This document shows, one piece after another, positions 13,304 through 20,207 of a stretch of 24,401 nucleotides of DNA (the stretch's first letter is position 1; the number at the start of each line of letters is the position of its first letter). The notes beneath the pieces are model-generated. The model ran no database searches and was not told the origin of the DNA. It saw only the letters and a list, made by a program, of their open reading frames with translations. Origin of the DNA: a virus; the IMG/VR virus record IMGVR_UViG_3300042860_002110, positions 1 to 24,401 of that record. One strand, written 5' to 3'. Made by a program: the position numbers and the translations under genes.

Positions 13304-14796
13304 GCCTTGCGCTTGCGCTTGCGGACGGCCACGACCTTGGGAGCCTGCGGGGCGGGTTCCTCACCCTCCGGGGCATCGTTGCCCATGCCAAGCATGGCTG
13401 CAATGGGGTTGTCCCCGCCGGCCGACTTGCCACCGAGGACGGGTTCGCCGTCCATCGGTTCGGCAAGGCCGAGGAGGTCGCGCACCTCGCGTTCGCTGAC
13501 GCGGCCGCCGAGGGCCACGAACTTCTCCACGGCCTCCAGGCGCTCCTTGGTGTCCGGGCGCTCCGGGGCGAAGTTGAAACGGATGGCGCGGGCTTCGTCA
13601 TCGGACGCGCCGAGCATCTTGGCGACCACGCGCACCAGGTCGGTGGTGATGGATTCCGCCAGCGCGTCCGCGTGGTAGCGGATCACGCGGGACAGGGTGT
13701 CAGCGTGAAGGTCGGCAACGCCGGAGCCGAGGCCCGTGCTGCCCGCCTCGCTCGAGAGCGACTGCCCCAGGATGGCCTCCTTGAGCTTGCTGCTGCACCA
13801 ATCGACCATCTCCATGAAGATTTGAGCGCGGCCCGCGTTCGCGTCCTTGATGTCGATGTCGTACATCGACTCGTTCGGGCCGATACGCGGCAGCACCACG
13901 GAATTGTCGTTGACGAGGTTCTGAAGAACCGTCAGCATCTCGCTCTTGGCCGCATCGTTGCCAGCGGGGTAGTAGCCCACCCGGATGCCGAGCGCGTACC
14001 GCTCCGCGTAGGCAGCGGCGTTCTGAAGGATCTCCTGCTTCAGCAGCCAAATGTACCAGCACACATCGCGTGCGCCCACGCCGCGGTAGACCTGGTCGGC
14101 GCTGTTCGGGTCGATGAAATTTGGGGCGGTCGTGAACACGCGGTGCAGGACAATGGCGCGTCGCTCGTTCTCGTCGAACAGGTGGACGAGCGAGTCAAAG
14201 CCAAGGTCGGTCACCGACGATTCATTGATGTACGCCGCACCCACGCGCATTGCCACGTTGCCGCGCTGGTCGAATGCTAGGGTGTCAGCGGCGAACGGAA
14301 TCCATTCGGCCACGCGCACGCCGAGCTTCGCGTCCTTCTCGTAGACGATGTTGGTCGCGGACACGCCGTACCACACGGCCTCGTGCATGGCGCGGAACAG
14401 GTCGCTGCGCCGAGGGATGGCGTTGATGATGTCGGCAATGCGGGACGCGAGTTTCTGCGTCCGAGGGTTGTCATCATCGTCCGCCGTCACGGACCACTCA
14501 AGGCCAGCAAGGGTGACGAGGAGGGAGCGCAGGACACCTTCGATGTCCGCGTCCATCCGCATCATGGCCTGGTAGTTCACATCCAGGCGGTACGCGAGGC
14601 TGCTGTTTCGCAGCATCAGGGACGCGGTACGGAAGTACGACCGCTGCACTTCCACGGGCAGGGCAAGCGGCCCGGTGGGTCCGCGGCTCGTGGGCGCGGG
14701 CAGGGGCTTGCGCGGCCGTCGTGCGGGCGGAAGGCCAGCGCCCGGAACGGCGTTCGGCATCAGAGGATTGCTGTGCTGCGGGTCGGCCATTCGCAT
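13300..14796 (-). CDS. Portal protein, DUF935 / Mu gp29-like
   Basis: 498 residues. Portal proteins form the dodecameric ring through which DNA enters and leaves the head. Signals of the DUF935 family are visible: LAYRLDVNYQAMMRMDADIE, SLLVTLAGLEWSVTADDDD, FRAMHEAVWYGVSATNIVYE, and the C-terminal EAILGQSLSSEAGSTGLGSG followed by DLHADTLSRVIRYHADALAE. The N-terminal ~40 residues are Pro-rich, and the C-terminus is Lys/Arg-rich after an acidic linker. It starts 12 bases after the terminase stop, with a weak ribosome site, and an alternative ATG lies two codons further in. It overlaps the minor head gene by four bases. The terminase-portal-gpF order matches Mu. Confidence 0.9.
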   Translation of the reverse strand: MRMADPQHSNPLMPNAVPGAGLPPARRPRKPLPAPTSRGPTGPLALPVEVQRSYFRTASLMLRNSSLAYRLDVNYQAMMRMDADIEGVLRSLLVTLAGLEWSVTADDDDNPRTQKLASRIADIINAIPRRSDLFRAMHEAVWYGVSATNIVYEKDAKLGVRVAEWIPFAADTLAFDQRGNVAMRVGAAYINESSVTDLGFDSLVHLFDENERRAIVLHRVFTTAPNFIDPNSADQVYRGVGARDVCWYIWLLKQEILQNAAAYAERYALGIRVGYYPAGNDAAKSEMLTVLQNLVNDNSVVLPRIGPNESMYDIDIKDANAGRAQIFMEMVDWCSSKLKEAILGQSLSSEAGSTGLGSGVADLHADTLSRVIRYHADALAESITTDLVRVVAKMLGASDDEARAIRFNFAPERPDTKERLEAVEKFVALGGRVSEREVRDLLGLAEPMDGEPVLGGKSAGGDNPIAAMLGMGNDAPEGEEPAPQAPKVVAVRKRKRKA

Positions 14797-14808
14797 CAGT
14801 CTAACGAC

Positions 14809-16254
14809 TCACCCGAACATCCTTCGCTTCGGACCACGCGATTCAAACATCCGCGTGGGCGTGGTGTTGACGGTGACCACGCCGCCTTGGCTCACCACCG
14901 TGCCGCTGGCGGCCGCGTTGCAGAGGTCCACCACAACGTCCACGGTGTCATCGTGCGACCCGGCGGGGAACGACAGCAGCTCGTCCAGCACCACGCGGAA
15001 GTCGGGCGCGGCTTGGCCGTTGGCAGCCTGGGGGAAGTGAAGGCGGCCCTGCTCAACGAAGGGCTGCGCCCCAGCGGCGCGGAGGTGCTTGTCCGCCCCG
15101 CGTTCCACGGGGATGACGGGTTGACGGCAACCCATGCGGAATTGGTCGAACACGCCCTTTTGCGGCCCATTGGCCTCGGCGAGAACCAGTTGGCAGCCCC
15201 GGCGCTCCACCAGTTCCTTCGCCATGCGGGCGAAGTCCGGGAAGGACTCGCGCACGCGCAGGATGTCGGTCAGGTACAGGTTGCGGTTGTAGTCCACCTC
15301 GCCCACGATGCAGACGGAGTAGTCGGGATCGTCGCGCTCCTGGCGCTTGCGGCCGTACCCCCAGTCGATGGCGGCGATGGTGCGCGACCCCGTGTGGTTG
15401 CCATCGTGATAGCGCACCCATTCGGGCCGGAACACGAGGAGGTCAGAGGACAGCGGCACAAGCTCGTAGGCGCGGGCGTAGGCCATCGGCCCCATCTCGC
15501 GGCGGTTGCGGTTGAGCAGTTCGGCCGTAAAGACTTCGGGCCACGGGCTTTCCAAGCCCCGGCATGGCTTCCGCAGGAGCGTGCCGTTCTCCTCGCACTC
15601 GCGCCGCCATTGGGCGGTGATGTCATCCGTATGGAAGGGCGTGGCCGTGCGCCAAATGCGCGCCGGGTGCTTGGCGGACGGGTCAAGCATCGGCAGCCAA
15701 ATGTTCGCCATCGCCTCCTTGACCTGTTCGCGGAGTGCGGGTTGCAGTACCGCGTTGCGGAGGTCGCAGATGTCATCGGGCCACAGGATGTCAGCGCGGC
15801 CGCCCGTGCGGCCGAAGATGCCGGAGGCTTGCACGGACGGGTCGCGGCGGGCAGGCAGACCGGGCGCGGTCACGCTCCAGGCCGTCACGGTGTCCTCACC
15901 GGGCTTGAGGGCAACGTGGGGGAACACGGCCCGGTACAGGGGGCTGCGGATGATGTCGCGCAGGAAGCGGCTCGTGGCGCTGGCGGCCTCGTCGTTGGAC
16001 CCGATGAGTTTGAAGCGGGTAGCAGGGCGGCGGCCAAGCCACCACGCGGCCAAATACGTCAGACTAGACGTTTTCCCGTGACCTCTTGGTAGTTCACCGT
16101 ACCAGCGGTGGTGGGTGGTGGCGTGGATCAGCAGTTCGCGTTGCAGTCCGCTGATGGGCTTGCCGATGAGCAATGCGATAAAGGCCGCCGGGTTCTCCCG
16201 TGCGGCCTCCACGGCCTGGGTCGCGGTCAGGGCTTGCGCTTGGGCTTTTGGCAC
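14809..16254 (-). CDS. terL: Terminase large subunit
   Basis: 481 residues. The N-terminal ATPase has Walker A GELPRGHGKTS (about 53-63) and Walker B ADILWPDDI (154-162). The C-terminal nuclease has AAIDWGYG (candidate Asp297), LVLAEANG (Glu360) and SHDDTVDV (Asp435/436), the usual acidic triad. It cuts and pumps DNA into the prohead through the portal encoded next. The start at 16254 is GTG, inside the end of the small subunit gene and without a clear ribosome site, so translation is likely coupled. A GTG at residue 15 is a possible alternative. A very long plus-strand frame over the same DNA has no protein-like motifs. Confidence 0.93.
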   Translation of the reverse strand: MPKAQAQALTATQAVEAARENPAAFIALLIGKPISGLQRELLIHATTHHRWYGELPRGHGKTSSLTYLAAWWLGRRPATRFKLIGSNDEAASATSRFLRDIIRSPLYRAVFPHVALKPGEDTVTAWSVTAPGLPARRDPSVQASGIFGRTGGRADILWPDDICDLRNAVLQPALREQVKEAMANIWLPMLDPSAKHPARIWRTATPFHTDDITAQWRRECEENGTLLRKPCRGLESPWPEVFTAELLNRNRREMGPMAYARAYELVPLSSDLLVFRPEWVRYHDGNHTGSRTIAAIDWGYGRKRQERDDPDYSVCIVGEVDYNRNLYLTDILRVRESFPDFARMAKELVERRGCQLVLAEANGPQKGVFDQFRMGCRQPVIPVERGADKHLRAAGAQPFVEQGRLHFPQAANGQAAPDFRVVLDELLSFPAGSHDDTVDVVVDLCNAAASGTVVSQGGVVTVNTTPTRMFESRGPKRRMFG

Positions 16255-16649
16255 GGCTTGGAAGGTTCTGCCGGGGCCACGCCGGCGATGGAGCGGGCCA
16301 CGGCCTCAAGCGCCCCGTCCGGCATATCGGCGGTGATCTCCACGCGCTCGGTGGCGGTTCCGTCCTCAAGGCGGTAGATGCGGTCCAGTTGGACGGTGGC
16401 ATCGACCCGATCACGCGACAGGGCGGCCATGACCTCCACGGCGCGCACGCGGGTGCGGGTGTCCATGTTGGGGTCGTTCATCACATCCATGAGGAACGCG
16501 GGAGCGGCCTGCGCGGCAGGGGCGGGAATGTCCCACCCGCCGTACACGGCGCGCTCAAGGCATGACAGGTGCAGGGTTTTCTCGCGCCGGGAAACCAGGT
16601 CACGAGTATCCCCCTTCCCCCTACGGGGGTCGGGCGTTTCGTCGGGCAT
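16227..16649 (-). CDS. Terminase small subunit candidate
   Basis: 140 residues from the ATG at 16649, chosen because AAGGGGG (16660-16654) lies just upstream; longer in-frame starts lack such a site. The N-terminus is charged (MPDETPDPRRGKGDTRDLVS), followed by helices (RTRVRAVEVMAALSRDRVDA) and a basic Lys/Pro tail. It directly precedes the large subunit and overlaps it by 28 bases, the classic place for the small subunit that recognises the packaging site. A helix-turn-helix is not obvious by eye, so the call rests on position, size and charge. Confidence 0.6.
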   Translation of the reverse strand: MPDETPDPRRGKGDTRDLVSRREKTLHLSCLERAVYGGWDIPAPAAQAAPAFLMDVMNDPNMDTRTRVRAVEVMAALSRDRVDATVQLDRIYRLEDGTATERVEITADMPDGALEAVARSIAGVAPAEPSKPCQKPKRKP

Positions 16650-16671
16650 AATGCCCCCTTCTGACTGCATC

Positions 16672-16923
16672 TTACCGTGCCTTTCGGTTTTGCAACACGA
16701 GGTCAAACCCGGCGGCGTTCGCCACCTTCAGGATGGAGTCGAAGGTGGGCTTGCGCTTCCCGATGACCGTGCCGGGTGTGCCGAGGAGGCATCGGACGGT
16801 ATGGGCGCGCAGGATGCCGTTGGCTTCCATCTCGCGGGCAAGGCCGGATCGCGTGCCGCCAGCGGCGGCCACGGCTTCGGTGATGGTGGCCTTGAATTGA
16901 TCGTAGGTCGTGATTACTGCCAT
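16672..16923 (-). CDS. Small helix-turn-helix-like DNA-binding protein
   Basis: 83 residues from the ATG at 16923 (MAVITTYDQFKATITEAVAA); an in-frame ATG four codons upstream is equally possible, as neither has a good ribosome site. The start lies inside the end of the small membrane gene, in another frame. The segment GGTRSGLAREMEANGILRAH, followed by TFDSILKVANAAGFDLVLQN, resembles Cro/XRE-like or HigA-like regulators in which the last helix packs as 'kiL.alG/aGf.l'. It lies just ahead of the packaging genes and may control late genes or be a small regulator. No target is identifiable. Confidence 0.6.
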   Translation of the reverse strand: MAVITTYDQFKATITEAVAAAGGTRSGLAREMEANGILRAHTVRCLLGTPGTVIGKRKPTFDSILKVANAAGFDLVLQNRKAR

Positions 16924-17063
16924 ACGCGGAAGCATATCACGCCAACGTAACCCATGATGGCGGCGGCGACGAAACCGATGCAGATGACCACGGCATTGAT
17001 GACGCGGTCCTGGGATCGGTACTCGCGGCAGATTTCGCACTCGCAGCGGTCATTGTCCTTCAC
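16914..17063 (-). CDS. 49-residue protein with a CxCxxC cluster and one membrane segment
   Basis: Starts at GTG 17063, overlapping the upstream stop as GTGA, with GAGG seven bases before it. The N-terminus has DRCECEICREYRSQDR (three close cysteines, a possible metal site). A single hydrophobic segment follows, AVVICIGFVAAAIMGYVGVI, ending CFRVWQ. It is a plausible inner-membrane anchored small phage protein. Its last codons overlap the start of the HTH-like gene in a different frame. I recognise no family; holin-like or superinfection roles are possible but unsupported. Confidence 0.5.
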   Translation of the reverse strand: MKDNDRCECEICREYRSQDRVINAVVICIGFVAAAIMGYVGVICFRVWQ

Positions 17064-17275
17064 TTGCCGTCCTCGTTGAAACAATCCCAGTTGTTCTTTA
17101 CTGCCACGTCTTGCGGTGGCTCATTTGTAAACAGCCCGCACCATTCGCACACCTCCCGCCGCGCATCATCGCGCTCCTCGCGGAGGCGTTCGATGGTGTC
17201 AGCCGCCTCAAGCATGATCGACGGCGCAAGGCACTCGCTGTTCTTCCTCAGTCGGTTCACGATTTCGGATGTCAT
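17060..17275 (-). CDS. Small coiled-coil protein with CxxC
   Basis: 71 residues beginning MTSEIVNRLRKNSECLAPSI. The ATG at 17275 is backed by AAAGGA five bases upstream; the longer in-frame extension is shadow-like. Residues 25-45 form a charged helix (AADTIERLREERDDARREVC), and a CEWCGLF segment follows. Small proteins of this layout are common in phage early operons and have no assigned role. It is coupled at both ends: its start overlaps the preceding mini-gene (ATGA) and its stop overlaps the next GTG. Confidence 0.6.
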   Translation of the reverse strand: MTSEIVNRLRKNSECLAPSIMLEAADTIERLREERDDARREVCEWCGLFTNEPPQDVAVKNNWDCFNEDGK

Positions 17276-17364
17276 CGCATTCCTTTCAGGATGGGCGGCA
17301 TGGGTCGAGGGGCGCACTCCGCCCCTTCTTTCGTCAACTCGCGCTTCTCGTGATCGACGTTCAT
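17272..17364 (-). CDS. 30-residue mini-gene
   Basis: It begins MNVDHEKRELTKEGAECAPR at an ATG overlapping the previous stop (TAATG) and ends overlapping the next ATG (ATGA). GGGGGA lies about four bases before the ATG. The tight overlap on both sides and the ribosome site favour translation. It may act as a coupling leader rather than a functional protein. No family is recognised. Confidence 0.4.
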   Translation of the reverse strand: MNVDHEKRELTKEGAECAPRPMPPILKGMR

Positions 17365-18215
17365 TATGTCCCCCGTTCAAGAATATTGACATCTTCATGC
17401 AGACCGTGATTGTATGGAGGACACATGTATTGCGTCCTTGTCCATCGCGGATACCCCCATCTTTCATACCAAGCATTGATAATTTCAGCGCGCTTGGAAG
17501 TTGATAGTGCAGCATGGATGTACACGCCGCGTTGATGACCGTGCTTTAAATGAATCTCACGGTTTTGTGACGCCTTTCGGTATGCAGCAATGCGTCGCAT
17601 TCTTGGATTTGATCCTTCACCAAATCGGCATGATGGAATTGGGATTTTGTTGTCGCGCATCCACGAAAGCATTCGTGAATATTCCCAATCATCAATATGT
17701 TCATGTCCGTAACCTTTTGTATATCCAAGAAACTTATAAATCCTGTTGTATTGACATCCACGTCCATACAGGGAGGTTGTTGTCACCCACAATAACGGAT
17801 CTCCGTACCTAGACGTAAATTCATCTACAAGGGTCGTTGCAAGCATTGCGCATAATTTCCCAATATTCCAATGCCAAGCCAATGGTTGGGATCCGACGCA
17901 TACAGACAAATCCATGATTGACCTCAATGCCCTACCACGTTCCGTTGGTTCTTTGGGAAGGTTCAAGTATTTGTCGCGTACTCCAAGATTTATGACTGGT
18001 GATGCAAGAAATATAAGTCCAATCAATACATCATCGTGTTGTACAAAAAATGCAAGTTTTCTTCCTGGAGCCGGACGCCAAACGGCCTTTGACATGCACC
18101 TTTGCATTTCCAACATGTCACTACTGTTAACTTGCCGAACGTGAATACTGCGTGGATTTAGCGGCATCGCGGCAACTGTGTGGGGAATTCGATCAAACAA
18201 TGATTTTGCATTCAT
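17364..18215 (-). CDS. DUF4338/DruA-like protein of unknown function
   Basis: 283 residues from the ATG at 18215, chosen because AAGGA precedes it and it overlaps the upstream stop (ATGA). Characteristic segments are RKLAFFVQHDDVLIGLIFLA, MDLSVCVGSQPLAWHWNIGK, and YGDPLLWVTTTSLYGRGCQY followed by NRIYKFLGYTKGYGH. I associate this pattern with DUF4338-type proteins, the group that includes DruA of the Druantia defence system, with a suspected acyltransferase-like fold; the assignment is from memory and not checked. The DNA is clearly AT-richer than its surroundings, suggesting recent transfer. The C-terminal part is rich in His/Arg/Trp. A DNA-modification or anti-restriction role is conceivable given the adjacent Dam-like fragment, but is inference. 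Confidence 0.55.
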   Translation of the reverse strand: MNAKSLFDRIPHTVAAMPLNPRSIHVRQVNSSDMLEMQRCMSKAVWRPAPGRKLAFFVQHDDVLIGLIFLASPVINLGVRDKYLNLPKEPTERGRALRSIMDLSVCVGSQPLAWHWNIGKLCAMLATTLVDEFTSRYGDPLLWVTTTSLYGRGCQYNRIYKFLGYTKGYGHEHIDDWEYSRMLSWMRDNKIPIPSCRFGEGSNPRMRRIAAYRKASQNREIHLKHGHQRGVYIHAALSTSKRAEIINAWYERWGYPRWTRTQYMCPPYNHGLHEDVNILERGT

Positions 18216-18445
18216 TGGCGTATCCTTGCGCCTTGGCGCTCGATCTCGTTGCGAAACGCACTTTTCTCTGCAATGGCGTTTTCGGCAATCGAGAAATGCC
18301 GAGTTGCTGGTATCCACGGAAGGCCGCCAGTTGGCGCGCAGACATCGATGTCAAATGTCAGTCCAAGGCGCTCAAACAAACACGGCGGGGTGTAGACCTC
18401 ATCGCTACCGTTGATTTCCATTTCCGGCAGGGAATACAGATTCAT
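18212..18445 (-). CDS. Truncated Dam-like adenine methyltransferase (N-terminal fragment)
   Basis: 77 residues. SDEVYTPPCLFERLGLTFDI, followed by DVCAPTGGLPWIPATRHFSI, matches the N-terminus of phage N6-adenine methylases (Dam, PF05869: 'NDEWYTPP...LG..FDLDVAAP'). Similarity stops near residue 55. The catalytic NPPY/DPPY motif and the rest of the fold are absent. The tail SAFRNEIERQGARIRQ looks unrelated. The break coincides with the start of the AT-richer DUF4338-like gene, suggesting that gene replaced the 3' end. GGAGG precedes the ATG by about eight bases, and the stop is coupled to the next gene, so it may still be translated. It is probably not a working enzyme. Confidence 0.6.
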   Translation of the reverse strand: MNLYSLPEMEINGSDEVYTPPCLFERLGLTFDIDVCAPTGGLPWIPATRHFSIAENAIAEKSAFRNEIERQGARIRQ

Positions 18446-18741
18446 CGGGAGTCCTCCACCACGGTGTGAATGCCGTGCTGCACCATGATGCCGCGGGGTT
18501 CGCCCTCAAGGCCGCGGCGGTCGAACCCGCCGCCAAGGCGCACGATGATGGATTCCAGGCGGTCGCGCTCGGCGCGGTGCTTGGCGGCGGATTCCCAGTT
18601 GTATTGCAACGATTTGACAAGCATGGACACCACTTGTTCCGCCGCAAACGCGGTCGCTGGTCCGGCCTTGTCGGCAAGTTTGCGTAGGTCATTGATTCGG
18701 TTGCGCTCAAATGGCAGAAGGTTTTCCGGTAGTTCGATCAT
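18442..18741 (-). CDS. Hypothetical early phage protein
   Basis: 99 residues from the ATG at 18741, with AAGGAG six bases upstream and an ATGA overlap with the gene before. It begins MIELPENLLPFERNRINDLR. A mostly helical, charged protein with a probable coiled coil around VKSLQYNWESAAKHRAERDR, then a C-terminal VRLGGGFDRRGLEG segment. I recognise no family. It is coupled to the winged-helix-like gene upstream and the Dam-like fragment downstream, in a run of short genes with ATGA overlaps. The longer in-frame extension to about 19190 is R/P/A-rich shadow and is excluded. Confidence 0.65.
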   Translation of the reverse strand: MIELPENLLPFERNRINDLRKLADKAGPATAFAAEQVVSMLVKSLQYNWESAAKHRAERDRLESIIVRLGGGFDRRGLEGEPRGIMVQHGIHTVVEDSR

Positions 18742-19010
18742 GCGCGCTCCTTGAGGGCGTTGAGGTTGAGGACACCGGGGCTGACGAGTTCGTAGCCCCG
18801 GTTGCGTTCGGTGACGGAGCGCACGCGCACTCCGTAAGTGTGCTTGGCGTGGTCCACGAGGTGGGAGACGGCCCTGGGGCTGCATCCCCAAACCGTGGAG
18901 AGGGCGAGGCGGGTGGGGTAGATGCCCTTGTCGGTCTGCACCACCAGGTAGATGACGCGGTCGAAGAGGTCGGCGTAGCCGCGCCGGCGGCCTGTGCGCT
19001 TGTGCTTCAT
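18738..19010 (-). CDS. Small winged-helix-like DNA-binding protein
   Basis: 90 residues from the ATG at 19010 (AAGGAG eight bases upstream; ATGA overlap with the previous stop). It has a basic N-terminus MKHKRTGRRRGYADLFDRVI, then TRLALSTVWGCSPRAVSHLV, which reads as a helix-turn-helix recognition pair, followed by a wing-like strand segment YGVRVRSVTERNRGYELVSP. It is probably a regulator of phage genes or a replication accessory. The longer in-frame extension is shadow-like and excluded. No operator can be assigned to it. Confidence 0.65.
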   Translation of the reverse strand: MKHKRTGRRRGYADLFDRVIYLVVQTDKGIYPTRLALSTVWGCSPRAVSHLVDHAKHTYGVRVRSVTERNRGYELVSPGVLNLNALKERA

Positions 19011-19366
19011 TGCGCGTACTCCTTGACGAGCTGCGTGTAGCGGTCGAAGGCCGCCAGCGTGTTGGGGGCAAGCATGGCGCGCAGGACAGCGTTGGCCTCC
19101 TCGAGTTCCTTGAGGCGGGCGCGGACGGCTTCGATGTCGCCTGAATGCTGCCCACCCCACCACAGTCCTGCGGAGCGCAGGAGGCGGTCAAATTCGGCTA
19201 GGGTGACCGCGCCGCATTGCCGCCACTTGGCTGCGGTGGCGCGGTCAACGGCGGCAAGGTCGCCCACGGTAGGGATGGCCTGCCCAATCATGAGAACGTG
19301 CAGGGCGCGGGTGGAGAGCATCTGATGCACGGGGTCGGAGTCGATGGGTGTTTGTGCGGTGATCAT
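19007..19366 (-). CDS. Hypothetical protein with a C-terminal coiled coil
   Basis: 119 residues from the ATG at 19366 (MITAQTPIDSDPVHQMLSTR). The middle RATAAKWRQCGAVTLAEFDR is helical, and the end has IEAVRARLKELEEANAVLRA, a good coiled coil. No Shine-Dalgarno is visible. An in-frame ATG at 19441, overlapping the previous stop, is an alternative start, but it would run through the hairpin at 19405-19430 with an unlikely sequence. If the hairpin terminates, this gene needs its own promoter in the ~38 bases between; I see no clear one. The family is not recognised. Confidence 0.55.
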   Translation of the reverse strand: MITAQTPIDSDPVHQMLSTRALHVLMIGQAIPTVGDLAAVDRATAAKWRQCGAVTLAEFDRLLRSAGLWWGGQHSGDIEAVRARLKELEEANAVLRAMLAPNTLAAFDRYTQLVKEYAQ

Positions 19367-19404
19367 GGGTGGTAAGGTTAAAACGAGAGTCTTGGAAACA
19401 GGAA

Positions 19405-19430
19405 GGCCGACCCCCCAAAGGGGGCCGGCC
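19405..19430 (-). terminator. G/C-rich hairpin, probable terminator or attenuator
   Basis: On the minus strand GGCCGGCCCCC (19430-19420) pairs with GGGGGTCGGCC (19415-19405) across a four-base loop, with one G-U pair. TTCCTGTTT follows, a modest U-rich tail. It sits just after the stop of the 82-residue gene, so it may end the short transcript started at about 19.75 kb, or act as a leaky terminator before the rest of the operon. Confidence 0.6.
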
Positions 19431-19434
19431 CTGT

Positions 19435-19683
19435 TCACCATCGCGGGTTTGCCATGCTGCGCTGCCGTGTTTCAAGTTCCACGCGCCTCTTGCTGATTTC
19501 TGCAAGCAGAGCCTGGAGAACGGTTTCGGTCTTGCGAAGGTCTGCCAGCCGTGCGGCCAGTTCAAACTGCTCCGAGACCATCGTTTTCCCGTACTCCGCC
19601 ATGCAATGCAAGGTAGCGATGGCGTTTGAAACAACGGTTGCAGCTTCGGGCTGCGCGACGATGACTGCGTGTGCCTTTCTCAT
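19435..19683 (-). CDS. Small helical protein, first gene behind a strong promoter
   Basis: 82 residues from the ATG at 19683 (MRKAHAVIVAQPEAATVVSN) with GAGG about nine bases upstream; a GTG seven codons earlier is possible. It is almost wholly helical, with a coiled-coil-like stretch SEQFELAARLADLRKTETVL, QALLAEISKRRVELETRQRS. There is no recognised family. It lies directly behind a sigma70-like promoter with an upstream palindrome and is followed by a terminator-like hairpin, so it may be a separately controlled gene. Confidence 0.6.
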   Translation of the reverse strand: MRKAHAVIVAQPEAATVVSNAIATLHCMAEYGKTMVSEQFELAARLADLRKTETVLQALLAEISKRRVELETRQRSMANPRW

Positions 19684-19752
19684 GGACACGTTCCTCTCTG
19701 CCACTTGGTGGCATTACCGTACTTCCGCAACGTGCATCCATACGGCACAAGG

Positions 19753-19780
19753 ATGATACCCCTCCATATACAGCCGTCAA
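19753..19780 (-). promoter_or_regulatory. Sigma70-like promoter
   Basis: TTGACG (19780-19775) and TATCAT (19758-19753) with a 16-base spacer, each one base off consensus. It points at the small helical gene starting at 19683. An operator-like palindrome lies 12 bases upstream of the -35. Confidence 0.65.
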
Positions 19781-19792
19781 GGGGGTAACATC

Positions 19793-19811
19793 AATAATTC
19801 CAAGAATTATT
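19793..19811. repeat. Perfect 19-bp operator-like palindrome
   Basis: AATAATTC, three bases, GAATTATT. It is an AT-rich dyad in otherwise GC-rich DNA, directly upstream of the promoter at 19753-19780 and just after the end of the 101-residue gene. Position and symmetry suggest a binding site for a dimeric regulator. The gap 19705-19897 otherwise holds only a weak hairpin, CCGTAG/CTACGG at 19817-19836. Confidence 0.5.
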
Positions 19812-19897
19812 TGAGGCCGTAGGATGGCTTCTACGGGGCAGGGGACGCAGGATGCCCCTAGAGCCGTCCGGGCGGCGCGGGCGCGTCCTGGGGCAAC

Positions 19898-20203
19898 CTA
19901 GGCCGTCTGCGGCGGTGCTGGGGGATCTTCGGCCACCCCGAAGTCGTTGGCGGTCGCCGCCCACACAATCCGGGGCGTTCCGGCCCCAAGCCACTCCTGC
20001 TCGATCTGATCGGCCACGAACGCCTTCGCATCGCGGTGGCTCATGCCGTCATTGTCCCGCAAGCGAGCTGCGATCATGTCCGCCGAGTAGACGGCGACCG
20101 GGATGCCGCGCTCCCCGCTGCGGGGGTAGGACACCCCGAGGAGGCAGTCATCGAAGCCCGACAGGAGGATGGCGGCGACGCGCCGGCGCTTGCCCATGCC
20201 CAT
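19898..20203 (-). CDS. Conserved phage hypothetical protein
   Basis: 101 residues from the ATG at 20203, with GGAGGT six bases upstream; the in-frame extension to about 20536 is R/P-rich shadow. The sequence has VAAILLSGFDDCLLGVSYPR, VAVYSADMIAARLRDNDGMS, HRDAKAFVADQIEQEWLGAG and TP. This pattern (ILL.GFD.C.lGv ... vYs...i ... DGMs..eA..fv ... lG.gTP) is widespread in phage early regions with no known function. It starts five bases after the stop of the gene upstream, in the same operon as the replication gene. Confidence 0.7.
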   Translation of the reverse strand: MGMGKRRRVAAILLSGFDDCLLGVSYPRSGERGIPVAVYSADMIAARLRDNDGMSHRDAKAFVADQIEQEWLGAGTPRIVWAATANDFGVAEDPPAPPQTA

Positions 20204-20207
20204 GAGT

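Noticed and set aside
14383-16092. 569-codon plus-strand open frame antisense to terminase and portal
   Set aside because: Its product is low-complexity G/R/H/A-rich with no motif, explained by GC-rich codon use on the coding strand. Unlike the frame inside the intein, it has no recognisable domain.
17364-18215. A complete Druantia-type defence system
   Set aside because: Only one DruA-like gene is seen; no large helicase or other system genes lie nearby.
18152-18469. Plus-strand genes in the AT-richer 17.4-18.4 kb island
   Set aside because: The minus strand carries a coherent 283-residue protein with family-like motifs; plus-strand frames lack ribosome sites and motifs.
18442-19191. 249-residue gene
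   Set aside because: Only the last 99 residues are protein-like, and they have their own ATG and ribosome site; the rest is a shadow of two other genes.
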